Assembly: GCA_029532415.1 (NCBI GenBank)
Contig: JAQOTA010000069.1
Span: 2,046,001 to 2,110,000, forward strand
Reading direction: 5' to 3'
DNA from: Marasmius tenuissimus
Lineage: Eukaryota > Basidiomycota > Agaricomycetes > Agaricales > Marasmiaceae
Length of the DNA: 64,000 bases
Both the position numbers and the translations under genes were made by a program. Below, one piece after another: positions 25,884-37,312 of this stretch (within the stretch, counting starts at the first letter, position 1; each line of letters begins with the position of its first letter). The notes beneath the pieces are model-generated. The model was not told where the DNA came from and did no database searches. It worked only from the letters and a program-made list of their open reading frames with translations.

Positions 25884-27317
25884 ATGGATCAACTCCCAAC
25901 CGAGATACTATGCACCATATTCAGCATAGCTATTCTTCAGGATGCAATGTCCGCAAACATCCGTACCGAGGCTATCCTCTCAGAGGGCAGAAAATGGCCG
26001 TGCATAAAGGACTTCAATCACGGTCCCTGGTCGATTAGCAGGGTCTGTAGGAAATGGAACGTCATTTCGACATCTTTCCCATCCTTATGGAACCAGTTCT
26101 TATTGAGTGCGACCGGTCTGGCCACGGGGACCAGACTGGGCAGTATAGAGGCACTGAGGAAGTGGCTGGCGTACTCTGGGACGACGGGTCTTTCATTTCT
26201 GATCCAAACCGACGGAATTTGCAACATAGATGGCGATTCTGAGCTGTTCAAAATCCTTGTAGAGCAGGCAGAACGCTGGGAAAGAGTCGAGGTGATCAAC
26301 TCTTCCTACGCATTTTGGTACCTCCTTCACCATTACGGAACGAAAGGACGTCTGCGCTCTCTCAAAAGTGTGACTTTCCTGTCTGAAGGGCAGAGCCAAT
26401 CCTACATTCATGACGGTTTCCAGAACTCCTTCGACTCCTCATACTACAGCGTATTCGAGAACGCCCCTATTCTACAGACCTTGGTCAACCATGATTTCTT
26501 TACATTGTCCGACATTCCAGTGCCCTGGGCACAGCTCACGATGTATGAAGGCTCTCACCGGGTTGGTTATCACGATCACTTCATCGTCTTGCGTTACGCC
26601 TTGAACCTCGAATCCTGCATTTTAGAGATAGGCTATGACCCCATTCACGGCGCTTTAGACCAAGATCCATCGACAATCACTCCTATATCCCTTCCCAAAC
26701 TTCGGACACTCCGAATCACGATGCTCGTTAGCGATTCAGTCGAGATCTCGTCATTCATTCGCAGCATGTCTATGCCGTGCCTCCAATCCCTCTCCATCGA
26801 GATTGAAGATGTGCTGTTTCCTCCTTACGGCTCGTTGGCGTCAGTACTACACTCGTCGTCAGCTCCCCTTCAGGTGTTAGAGCTCTCAGAGGATGCGACC
26901 AAGGGAGACGATTTGATTGATCTCCTCAGAGCTTCTGCCAGTGCGCTACAACTATCAATCAGCATAGCTGGGGCGAAACGCTTCGGTATGTCGCGTAATA
27001 CTATCGTTGGTAGTCTTGGGCACGCGCCCGAACAAGAAAATTTGCTTCCCGCATTGGACACCTTGGAGCTCAAGCTTCCCAGCCCTTCCGATATTCGAGA
27101 CGTGGATTTTGGCTCATTAGCAACCGTAATACGTTCACGCCGAAGACACCAGACCGGGACCATTCGAAATCTGTGGTTATCTTTCGGAAAGGAAGGGTTG
27201 GATTATTCGCGTTGGGTTCGCGATATTCAACCCAACATGCCTCCACCCATACTGGAAGTACTGCAGGAGGAAGGGCTGAAGATCGTGATTCGGGAGTGCT
27301 GTGGTTTGAATGAGTAG
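25884..27317 (+). CDS. F-box domain protein with LRR-like C-terminal region
   Basis: Probably a substrate receptor of an SCF (Skp1-Cul1-F-box) ubiquitin ligase. Single exon, 477 residues. I chose the ATG at 25884 because the F-box begins there: MDQLPTEILCTIFSIAILQ at residues 1-19, followed by ISRVCRKWNVISTSFPSLWN near 52-71. The rest has the repeated hydrophobic pattern of the basidiomycete F-box/LRR class (LPKLRTLRITML, CLQSLSIEIED, ALDTLELKLPSP). The C-terminus resembles the usual end of these proteins (PPILEVLQEEGLKIVIRECC). No intron is needed. It is unrelated in detail to the three F-box paralogues on the right of the window. The target protein is unknown. Confidence 0.85.
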   Translation: MDQLPTEILCTIFSIAILQDAMSANIRTEAILSEGRKWPCIKDFNHGPWSISRVCRKWNVISTSFPSLWNQFLLSATGLATGTRLGSIEALRKWLAYSGTTGLSFLIQTDGICNIDGDSELFKILVEQAERWERVEVINSSYAFWYLLHHYGTKGRLRSLKSVTFLSEGQSQSYIHDGFQNSFDSSYYSVFENAPILQTLVNHDFFTLSDIPVPWAQLTMYEGSHRVGYHDHFIVLRYALNLESCILEIGYDPIHGALDQDPSTITPISLPKLRTLRITMLVSDSVEISSFIRSMSMPCLQSLSIEIEDVLFPPYGSLASVLHSSSAPLQVLELSEDATKGDDLIDLLRASASALQLSISIAGAKRFGMSRNTIVGSLGHAPEQENLLPALDTLELKLPSPSDIRDVDFGSLATVIRSRRRHQTGTIRNLWLSFGKEGLDYSRWVRDIQPNMPPPILEVLQEEGLKIVIRECCGLNE

Positions 27318-30304
27318 GAGGCGAGGCTTGGGACTTGGGAGTAGCTTTGGACTGCGCGCGATTGGCGTGAGCACACAGGTGAGCAATTCAAACCCAAAGT
27401 CGTTTCACGCTATTCACAAAGTTACACTAAAGGTGACTTCATCTCAGTTGATGTTCTATCTCAGGTTTATCATTCCCTCGGGCTTTCATAGAATTACAAG
27501 ATGTTGAGTTCTTATATGAGCTTGCATATCAGGCGCATGTATATCTTACTCATCGAAGCCGCGTTTCAACTTCAATGTTGGCACATTGTTTGATTCCTCA
27601 AATTTAACTTACTCGAGACTCGAGTTGTCAATCTGACCGGGAAGTGCAAGCTGCCCCTCGAGATATTATCCTGTTGAGAGGATTGAAAGGATCGGAGAGT
27701 ACAAAACAAAGTCCTTCACAGCGTCATTGCACCATGATCCCAAGGCAGCATTGATTCTGAGCACTGAACAGGACGTTCACAGGGTCTGATTCGGTTTTCT
27801 GCTGTCACCTCTAATAGTCTCACATTCCTCCTTCTAATCACATGGTACTAATATTTACTTGAAACGACGCCGATCATATCACGAAGGACCGGGAGAGAAT
27901 TACCTCGTATCGTTGACAGACGGCTGGTGGTTCGCACGATGCACGCATGGTATTCCTTTGAAGCTATGGCTTATCCGAAGCCGCGAACTTCGAGGCTAAA
28001 AGAAATATTCGATCTACAGCTCGAGAGACGGGTCGAACGCGTGAGGGGAAAACCAGTTCTTCCTCAACCTTGACATCATGGTTCCTTCGTGTGGTCCGTA
28101 GTGAATTCTCCGATGACCAAGGACGACGGTTTATTCACTCCCTTCTGAGGGAAGCAGAGCTGCTGGAAAAGTGGATTGCGTAGGTGCTCCCTGTAAGGAG
28201 GAAAGAGCTGTTTGTTCCTTTCTCGTGGCCCCAAGTTGGAATAGGTTACCGGGTACGTAATTCATGGGACGCCATATCGAAGCACGGCTTATTTATTCCT
28301 TGACTCCAGAATTTATCAGATGCAGTCCGTGTCAATGATTATCCCTCAGACTTCAGTCTGCTGCTTTGATACATACAAACGGCCTCGGGGCCCTCCTGCC
28401 TCCGAAACGGTTCGTAGTACGCATACCAAGCACTCGTTGTCCAGATGGTCACGAAAAGTGCCAAAAGTAAGGCATCGAACCATTCTGTTTCAAGATCTCA
28501 ACAATCTGGATCTGAAACTTTCTCGTAGAATATATATGCTCTACTTAGCATGCTCAACTTAGTGGCTCAGAAGGAGCGTGAGAACATTGTGGGAAACCGC
28601 TTTCTACTCCAAACCTCCTCTTTCATTCACCAAAGAGTCATCTCCACATACATGATTACTTCCGGTGTCCCCACCGGAGTGACCAGCATCAGCTCTCTGG
28701 CAAACTCCCAACCTGATTACTCGTTATTGTATTATAGATTTTATCTCTTCTCCACCATCGTCGCAAGCGAGTGCTGTTCACTGCGAAGTCTAGAGTCGGA
28801 TCCGACGTCGTCAGTTGTGATACTCAAATCTCAACCAAGTCATAGATCACTTCGGTCCCGGGAAAATCAGAAGTTTCAGGACAGGCAAGCCAGGGCAGTA
28901 TTAAACCCGAGCTCGAGGATCTGGAGTTGAAGTTCTTGTGCATTCCTTCCTGAGATCTGAGGCCTGGGGATCTAACAATCTGTTTCCACGGCATGAACGC
29001 ACATACGGGACTCGGAAACACATGCGTTCAGGCCCGGGTTCGATCTAGACGCGTGAGCTCGCTTCTCTCTCCGAAAAAATAGGCATGATACGATATCCAA
29101 GCTAGGCATGGTGGCTGGGATCTGAGAGATGGGGTTTTTGGAGGATTTCCTGTCTAAGGCTCAATAGAGGTCGCCCCCGACCAGATCGTTGTGGCTGCAC
29201 CTCTGCTACTGGTTCAATGCCCATCCTACTATCTGCTGTTGAGGTCGTTCTCAGGCTCTGCCAAGACTCCTAATATACGTCGGATAATCATGGCATTCCA
29301 CTGCTACCTCCACGCTTCAGCCTGTTACTCAAGACCTCGAGCTTCCAATCCCGTTCTTTGTGACATCAAGATACTTGGTTCCCTTACTTCATTGGTTCCT
29401 CTCAGTCTCGGGCGCCAGCGCGGCGACTTCGAACGACTTAGACGGTATTTGGAGTGTGGGTCACGACTCTGATTCGTGAGCATTCGAGCCACCGATGGTA
29501 TTCAGCCGTACTCACTTGTACTTACTCGTCTTCTATCAAAACTCGGCAGCCCCTTAACTGAGCTGTATCGCCCGGAGCCCTCGAGGTTCGAAGTCTCCCG
29601 AGTCCCTGGTCTCAGAATTCAGTGCTTACCCCAGGTTTATCCGTGCAAATCGGTACCTTGGAACTTGTTCAATCGTGAAAAAATTACCTTTCAGAGTGCG
29701 CTCCAAGTTGACGTCGCATCGACGACACCTACCATAGCGGGTGTACCTGTCACAGATCTAGGGCTGTACCAACATGTATTTTGAGTACTTACGTATGAAC
29801 ACAGTACACCTAAGATGAATGAGGCCTGAGCAAGGGTTACGCCGGCAGGCAACTGTGGGCCCATATACTGCGAAGCTACTGCGGCCATCATGCACTTTTT
29901 CGTCCATACATAACACAGTCACAGCGTCTAGCCTCGAGGGGGGGGGGCCGTCGTGCTATAGAGTTACTCCATAAACCCATACAAAACAAGTTAGCGCTCT
30001 CACTGCCGTTCGGGTTCGCTTTGCTTCGCGGGAGTGCAGAAACAAACAAAGATCTTGAACACGTTACACGAGGGCCGTATATCCATCCGCACGGCCAGAA
30101 AATCCAATTGACGGCATAATCATTGCGTCGTCATACCGATTTCTACGAGGAGCACATCGTTATCCGAATCTCGCATCGAAGTCATGTACATCCATGGACA
30201 AATACAGCACGTCGACAAGGTCCATTGCAAAGTTCGATCCAAGGTGAACCACAACAATCCTACTACCACAAAACCGCCATACTCTCCTCCTCTTCCACCC
30301 ACTG
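27318..30304. other. Intergenic, no gene recognised
   Basis: Three kilobases between convergent genes with only short frames (for example 28550-28930 +). No repeat structure or RNA gene seen. Confidence 0.3.
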
Positions 30305-31738
30305 TTATGCAGTTGGTTTCTGCGTCGATACGTTCCATATCGGGCCCGAACTCCCAAGCCTAGTCCCGAAGTCACCATGAAACCTGATTCTCCCCGTTTC
30401 TACACATTGTTGAAAAGCCTGCAGATACTTGCTCCGAGTTCCCTCATCCTCAAGGCACACTTCGTAGTCTTCGTCACCCGGCGTAGCACAGATGTTAACA
30501 TGTGTTCGAGTTGAGCACGAGAAGACGGTTGCCAAATGCGTATCTAGTGAGGACCATACGGGGAGATTGGGGGGTACTTCGGTGATGTAGTATTCGGGGA
30601 CGAGGATAATGATGTTCTCGAGGTTGGGCGAGGAGATGGTACTGAGCGTATCTTGGATTCGATTGACAAGGGCGTGAAGGATGTACTGGTCGGGTGTGTC
30701 GAACTTGAGGGTAGCGACATAGAATGTGATAGTGCGGAGGGAATGAAGGTGAGAGAGATCGTAGCGAATTGAACGAGCAAGGAAGGTGAAAAGCGAGGGC
30801 CATCAGTGAACGTCATAAAGACTCCGATGGTTGCTCGAGAACATACCTCTTTGATGCCCAGGGGGCTTCTTCCCCTGAAATTTCAATGCTTCGCCCTCCT
30901 TCCGGGAGCAGAAGAGAGTATCCGTGACGCTGTCCTGGAAGCTGAGATACAGCTCTTCAAGGTGGTCCGAAATGTTGAGCACCGACATTGAAATATCGGA
31001 GGACGGCTCATCGCAGCTTAAGTACGACAGTTTCTTGACGCAATGCCTCCCCATTCTTGAGGAGTGCATCGAAATCCACTCGCACAAGTCAGGATATGGA
31101 TTGCCCCGACTAAGGATCGCAGGGGGGCTGAAATGGAAAGTCTGCAGAGACTGTGGAAGAAGCGTCCTTGAAAGCGCTCCAACGTCACCAGGCTCTCCGT
31201 CCTCATACTCGCCGTACAGCGATGCACATATAAGTCCCAACACCTCGAGCTTGGGGAACGAAGCAATGAAAGGGATCAAATCGGTTACATCCTCCTTCTG
31301 TAACCATAGATTCAGCTGGGTGATACCGAGAAAGGACGAACGGACGGCATCGATCAGGCGTGTATCGTTGCAGAGGGGTATCTCGTCGCAGTCTATGCAG
31401 AGGGTAAAGCTACGAGGTGTGATAGCTTTACGTTGGGGACAATCTATGATCCGGCATGCCCATTCTTTACGACGGAGCTGGATGCTTTGCGAGGGAGGAC
31501 CAGGGAGATGAGATTGGTCGGCGTCATCTTCAGAGGTAATGTCAATGCGAAGAGAGTCTATGTACCGGGGGCTGATAGGGTCGGATACTTCCAGCAGGAG
31601 ATCAGGACCTAGACTCTCTACGCGGGAATAGGGATCTGTGGGTTCGTCCGCAATGTAATGACTGTTGGAGAACACAAGCTGGGCGGTTGGGGGCTCGGGG
31701 AAAAGATCTGAGATAGTGGGTAGAGGATGGGCATTCAT
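30305..31738 (-). CDS. F-box/LRR-like protein lacking an F-box; probable frame break
   Basis: Resembles the LRR half of basidiomycete F-box proteins; a ubiquitin-ligase role is inference. ATG at 31738. The first part (31738 to about 30880) is open and shows LRR-like strands: FLGITQLNLWLQKEDVTDLI, FPKLEVLGLICASL, HLEELYLSF. The second part, about 30770-30305 in another frame, is equally typical: YDLSHLHSLRTITFYVATLK, SPNLENIIILVPEYYITEV, then TGRIRFHGDFG to the stop. Between them (30760-30880) I could not find a GT-AG intron that joins the frames. A third frame reading GIKEVCSRATIGVFMTFTDG also looks coding there and would join by adding one base near 30794. So this is either an unusual splice, a sequencing indel or a young pseudogene. 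No F-box motif is seen at the N-terminus. Confidence 0.55.
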
Positions 31739-33392
31739 CACGTTATGTGTGGAACCGTGAGCTGTATGGGAGGTGGTGGTTCGTCGTTGGATGTTCCTGT
31801 TCTTATAATCGGCACTCTTGTGGCCAGAAGCTTAATGAATCATAGTCTGGGGGTACAACGGCGAGACAAAGATGTCAGTGATCTCGAAGAGGCACAAATA
31901 ACTGGGTTGTCACTCACCATTCTGGTATTTGGCGAGATATTCATGTGACGGAACCGGTGTTTGTGTGTGATGTGGCCCAGGACATTCTTAAGCGTCAAGT
32001 TGCCGATCAGGATTTCCTAAACACAGGGCCTTCCAGATAGGTTGCGTAGGCTACTGGTAATGGACATGGAAGACAATAATGATGACCATTGTCTTTCGAG
32101 CTAGTGAAGCGAAGCAACGAGTCAATACCACCAGAAATTCAAAAAGACGATTCAAGGTCGATAAAGGCGGTGGGTTGCCGCTGGGTAGCAATTCGACACC
32201 ACCCATGCTCCTGTACACGCTTTGACAACGGAACGCCCGAATTCAGCGCTTTGACAGTTCGACCTACAATAGCGAGAGAAAACGAAACGGTGCCATTTGA
32301 AACATTGTGACGAGAATAACGCAAAGACGACTCACACATCACGACATAAAAACCCGCCGATACTGCAAAACTTTGCCAATCACTCCGTGGCTTTGAGGTA
32401 GTTGCAGAACTTCAATCGCGATTCGGTTCTCCCCTTCATACGTGTTCCATCTCGGACGGCTGCTCTAGTTATGATGAGGACCATAGAGACGATGAATGAT
32501 TCGCCGCGACTTTAGATGAGATTCACGTACCTGACGCCTAAACATCGGCCATTGTCAGTACCACATCCAGTCCATCATGGTCTGAGGTATTTGTTGGCCC
32601 TTCTTGAGCATTTTAGGCTTCTTCATGAATTGGGAGATGGAGCTAGTTTTGCTATGGTGCGAGTAGCGTCGCCCCTTTCGAGAATGTTCGAAGATTATCA
32701 ATGATGCACATGGTGGTCGTTTTCACAGTCGGCGGCGCCGTTGCGGGTAATGACAAGGAGTGTCACACTGTCACTGATTAGTCATTGATTGAATCACAAA
32801 TGTCACGAAGTCACAGATCTGTGATGCCTGCGTGCTCTTATTCTCCCCCACCATGCAACTTCAAATCAGAAACTTCGAGTCGTCATCCATTATACTCTCC
32901 TTCATATACACCAAAACTTTTCAGATGCTACATGTGCATCTGATGGGTGAGCACTCCATTTCGCGCCTTCATACGAGCTTCTGAGCCCTTTTTCTTCCAG
33001 ATGGCGCCGGCCCTCATGTAGTAAGAGGTAGTAAGAGCCTCGTCTCTGTGCAGTCAGGCTCCCAATGATCCCTTGAACACTCCAGCCTATCTCAGCCAGT
33101 CCCATTGACTGACCCGGTAGCCATAGATGGTACCACGCAGACGAAGTGGCGGTCCAGACTTCAAGTCATGCACAAATCATTTGAGTACAATCGGAGCTGT
33201 ACGCCGTTCGAGTTGCTCATTGAATCAATGCGTCTGCGTTGCCGGAATCAGGTAAGCAGTGGTATCTGTTTGACTTAGGACACTGCTTGCGATGAGGTCT
33301 ATCAAATATGCAATACACGTCGTTTTCTTCTTCTGCTCATGGCCTATTTTACTGATCGTCTAAGCCTTCAGTCCAATAGATACCGGAATATC
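31739..33392. other. Intergenic, no gene recognised
   Basis: Separates the F-box-like gene from the membrane-gene array. Short frames only. Confidence 0.35.
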
Positions 33393-34608
33393 TCAATCTC
33401 TACCCTGTGCGTCCTTTTGAACCTCCTTTGGTGTACTTTCCTGTCCACACGAGTTTTCCTGCGACTCCGAGCCCACCTCTTGTTGAGAAGAGTCCTGGCT
33501 ATGATCTCGACGGAACGATAAAGGGAGGTCGTTGATGAGCTCCTGAGTAATATATTTTGCCTTTCCAACATTCCGGAAAATGGAGCAAGCTGCACAATGG
33601 AGGACGGCGTGAGTGGCGATCAGCATCGCCACGCGATACGCCAGCGGAATTTTGTGGATACTAATTCCAATAGCCGTGGTGAGATTGACGCACAAGAGGA
33701 GGCTAGACCGAACCGATCAGTTGCCGTGTACCCTTGGGAACGAAGCGCACACTCACAGATAATACCCTTGACTGTGGCGGAGAAGAGATTTCGAAAACGT
33801 CGGGAGATCTTTCGCCATGACGGAGGTCTTCACTTTCTCAACGAACCCCATGTCTTTGGTAAAGGGAAAATCCAAAGGAGACATCACGAGGCTGCTGCTC
33901 GTCGCGAGGACAACGCATGTGCCTTGGATGGTATTTATTGCGAAGGATATCTGTTGAAGAGTGGCATTGAATTCGGTGTGCATACACGAATCTCCAGCGA
34001 CGGGAGCTCCGTTGAGGACGTAGGGGCCTATAGCGATCGAAGTGCCAGAGGATATCATCCAGATGAGAACGAAGGAGCGAATCACCCAAGGCCGATCCAG
34101 ATAGACGGCTCGAACGCGTAACAGGTGCAGCAGACCTATCGAAGCGTAGTGAAGAGATCCTAATGACGTGACAATGGTTTTCAGGACGCCACAGTACGAG
34201 CCAACCTGAGCAGCTTGAACGAATGTAAAGAGAGGAAAGTTCATGATGGATGGGATCACTGACTCAACAGTACCGCCTCGCATAACAAAAAGACGACCGT
34301 GGCGACCCTTCAGGAGAGGCGAGCATCAACATCACATTGAGACCGAGGGATCCTGGAACCGACCTTGATAGTATGTATATTACCTGCGGCAGGTGTATAC
34401 CAGTCCTGCGTAGTAGTCGAAGATCAACTCTCAAGTGAATCACAATATCCCAAAGAACGACCTTCGGAGCCCGTGTGAGCGTATACTCGTGGCTGGCGAC
34501 TCCCCATTAACAAGATAAACTCACTGCCAGCGAACCCACTACCACATAGCATAAATTACACCGTTGTGATGCTAAGAGTAGTGAGTCAAGGGATTTCTCT
34601 TCGACCAT
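33393..34608 (-). CDS. Seven-helix membrane protein, DUF6533-like family (copy B)
   Basis: Same family and layout as copy A, open throughout. Exons 34608-34525, 34461-34364, 34307-34264, 34213-33757, 33702-33393; 330 residues. Signature pieces: CYVVVGSLA and WDIVIHLRVD with RRTGIHLPQVIYILSR (helices 1-2), VATVVFLLCEAVLL, HYASIGLLHLLRVRAVYLDR (helix 3), FVLIWMISSGTSIAIGPYVL (helix 4), the loop CMHTEFN, TIQGTCVVLATSSSLVM (helix 5), GISIHKIPLAYRV and CAACSIFRNVGKAKY (helices 6-7). The cytoplasmic-type tail is rich in Gln, Glu and Ser. It is the first member of the array proper and is followed 0.5 kb upstream by dead copy C. Confidence 0.85.
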
Positions 34609-34651
34609 GGCGAGATGAGTGTTCGGTGCACATGATAGAGGCAGAGGAGTA

Positions 34652-34657
34652 TTTATA
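34652..34657 (-). promoter_or_regulatory. TATA box of copy B
   Basis: TATAAA on the minus strand 44 bp upstream of the ATG at 34608. The same box recurs at 38-54 bp before five other open copies. Confidence 0.5.
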
Positions 34658-35119
34658 TCGGATGATAGATCGCGATGCCGCCGCTTTTGATGAGGTCTGG
34701 GCGCAACTGAACTGTGTCTTGTATTATGACGTTCATGGGAACGCGGTGGCACAGTAGGTACGACAGTATTGAGCAATTAAATGCTCCTATCCTTGATGAA
34801 TTCCAGGTCCAGTTCTCCTGAGTATCCCAGGCGCAAAGTCTTTGACAATTAGTAGATTTAATAGATGTTTTTTTATCCAACATAAGGAGGCGGCCCTGCT
34901 CCATAGCCGGTATGTAGCAACCTTCGACCTCGCGTGTGGTGAGATCCTATAGAGAACGCCGCGTGAACCTACAATATCGGTACGCAATATCCATCTGCTG
35001 TACCGTCGGGAACATCTGTTGATTATGATGATGATCGTGATATCGGATTACCGTTCTTCAAGCGCACCCATGACCTATTTTTGGGCTTTGTGATCTCGGC
35101 GGGAATGGGCACAGTGGAG

Positions 35120-36916
35120 TTAAAAACTCACCGCTCGCTGGCTCATTGGTTCATCACCTTGCACACTCGAAGCTTCATTCGAGACCACATCGACTGGATT
35201 CTCATTGAAACTTGGAGAAGATCGGGCGGGATCTCTGTGGAACGATATCGGAAGGTCGCTGACAAAGTCTTGAGTACTATATTTCGCTTTTCTGATGTTC
35301 CTGAAGGTAGAGCAGGCGGTGCAATGCAGGACGGCGCGAGTGGCAATAAACATCCCTATTCGATACGCAATTGGGATGTCCTCGATGGCCGTTCCAATGA
35401 TTTTGAGAACGTTGACACTCAAGAGTAGATTAGGCCCGTACTTGCAAGTCAGATTGAACAACCAAGATTCATGAGGTGCACTCACAGATAGTACCCTCAA
35501 CCGTGACGGAGAAGAGATTTTGAGAACGTTGGCAGATCTTTCACTCTGACCGAGATCTTCAATCTCTCGAAGAACCCGATGCTCTTTGCAGGCGAGAAGA
35601 CCGTGGGAGAGATAGCAAGATTACTGCTCATTGCGAGGACAACGGCTGTGCCATGGACAGTGTTGACTCTCAAAGCAATTTGCTGGAGGGTGGCGTTAAC
35701 CAAGTTGGTTTAAATGCATAAATGCTCAACAATGACGGCTCCGTGGAGTAGGAAGGGGATCATAGCGATCGAGCTCCCGGAAGATATCATCCAGAGAAGG
35801 AAGAAGCAACGAACCACCCAAGGACGATTCAAGTAAATCGCCCGGACATGTAGCCAATGCAACAGACCCATTAAGGTGTAATGGAGGGCTGCTAGCGATG
35901 GATTGATAATGCTAAGGGCATCGGAGTCTGGACTGCCCTGAGCAGCTGGGGAGGGTTTAGAAGGAAAGAATGTGCGACGAATCAACCAGGGGTTAGATCT
36001 AATCACTTAGTCCTTACCGAGTAGTGCTGTCCTGCACAGTAGAGTGACAACCGCGGCGAGCCTAAAGGACAAACTTTGAGCATAGGTAGTAGCACCATGT
36101 CGAGAGATTAAAGTGCTCACCTCAATAGCATGTACAGTACCTGAGGCAAATGTATACCGGTTCTTTGAGATACAGAGGCGAACCCTGATACGAAAAATCC
36201 AAACTCTGAGCCCGCTAGGACACATTTCTTCAAGCGGGTTTTTTTTAAATCATACAATTGAATGTTCCAAATGTGATTGTAAACATGTCTGAGCATTCCG
36301 TGGTCTTGTCACCTCCCAAAAAATCAAACATGGTGGAAAATTGGACAAAATTGCCCCAAATGGGCTGTACCTGCAGTATTTCAAGTTTCTTTATCTTCTT
36401 GAAATTTCTGTAGCTTCTCTATGCCCTAACAGCCATTTTCATTTGACGAGCAAGTCATGCTGTGGGCGGAGGAATGAAGTTCTGCAATGGATGCAGCAAG
36501 AAAGGCGAGTCGGTGTGGGCGCTTATCGGCAGGGCACGTGATTTTTCGTATCCGGGTTTTCTGTTGATTTTGCGCCCAGCACATACAACGTTGTGCGACT
36601 CACGCAGGGCATCCTGTAAACTCACACAAAAATTCTGACAAGGTCCTCATACCCATATATGCTCGTCCACAAAGAGGATTTACATGGATCGATGATATGG
36701 CCGAGGAACGGGACGGTTTTGCTTAAACGTTTCGTATCTAGGTTCGCCTCTGTAGTTCAAAGTCAACTCGCAGATGGTTGATGATATCCCAGACGAGCTC
36801 GTACCAATGTTTCTTCGAATCAAAGACAGTCTGACTGTCAGTGAACTGACAACAACAAGGCACAGACAATCCCATTGCGATGTTAGTTGTTCAAGGGATT
36901 GCTCAGCAAAAACCAT
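35120..36916 (-). pseudogene. Seven-helix family pseudogene (copy C), transposon-disrupted
   Basis: A degraded family member with all five exons still visible: 36916-36836, exon 2 in two pieces (36797-36753 and 36170-36121), 36061-36018, 35945-35486, 35429-35120. Exon 2 is split by a 580-bp element. Leaving the element and one TA out, LVWDIINHLRVDFEL reads straight into SQRTGIHLPQVLYM in frame. Exon 4 has in-frame TAA at 35710-35712, exactly where the loop motif C-I-H-T is expected, and in-frame TGA at 35497-35499 before GYYL. The acceptor of exon 5 is AA (35431-35430) where the family has AG. Each small lesion fits a G:C to A:T change. Exon 5 otherwise keeps IPIAYRIGM and CTACSTFRN. The point lesions could postdate the insertion. 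Confidence 0.88.
36173..36752. mobile_element. 580-bp TA-flanked inverted-repeat element (Tc1/mariner-like MITE)
   Basis: The element begins CAGAGGCGAACC and ends with its complement. The inverted arms extend over about 23 bp with two mismatches (the arm continues with GATACGAAA). TA lies directly outside each end (36171-36172 and 36753-36754), matching the TA target duplication of the Tc1/mariner superfamily, which is the basis for that label. The interior has runs of T and A and no transposase frame, so it is non-autonomous. It sits in exon 2 of pseudogene copy C; removing it with one TA restores the reading frame. Confidence 0.85.
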
Positions 36917-37312
36917 GGAGATTGGTAGGAGCAGACGGGGTATGTATTTGGGCGGTACAGATCGGATATGTGGGATTAACTATGCGACGAACATTAGCCA
37001 GTCTCCATCTTTATCGGTCGTGAGAATTCAGCACTTACTGTTGCCAGTACTGCATCAGAAATCATATCATTCAGATGGGGAGGCGGTAGGCCGCGATAGA
37101 GAAGTCCCTCGTTGTGAACACTTGACTAGTGTTATCACAATTAAATCCCAGCCTTACAATTACTCTATCCGATCGTGAACGTATATGCTAGTTCATAAGC
37201 CTAAATAGTCTGCTGTACTATTCGTGATATCGATTCAGGGCCGTTATTCGTGCGCATCCACTGTGTTCTTTTTCCGAGGGGTTTGAGACTTGGTGGGGGA
37301 AATATTCGAATA
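36917..37312. other. Intergenic spacer between copies C and D
   Basis: About 400 bp with no gene; the upstream region of dead copy C. No TATA box like that of the open copies is seen. Confidence 0.4.

Noticed and set aside
29010..29060. GGTTCGATC resembling a tRNA T-loop
   Set aside because: No matching T-stem, anticodon arm or acceptor stem could be drawn around it.
33597..34121. 174-codon plus-strand frame inside copy B
   Set aside because: A shadow of the minus-strand exons, which carry the conserved family sequence.
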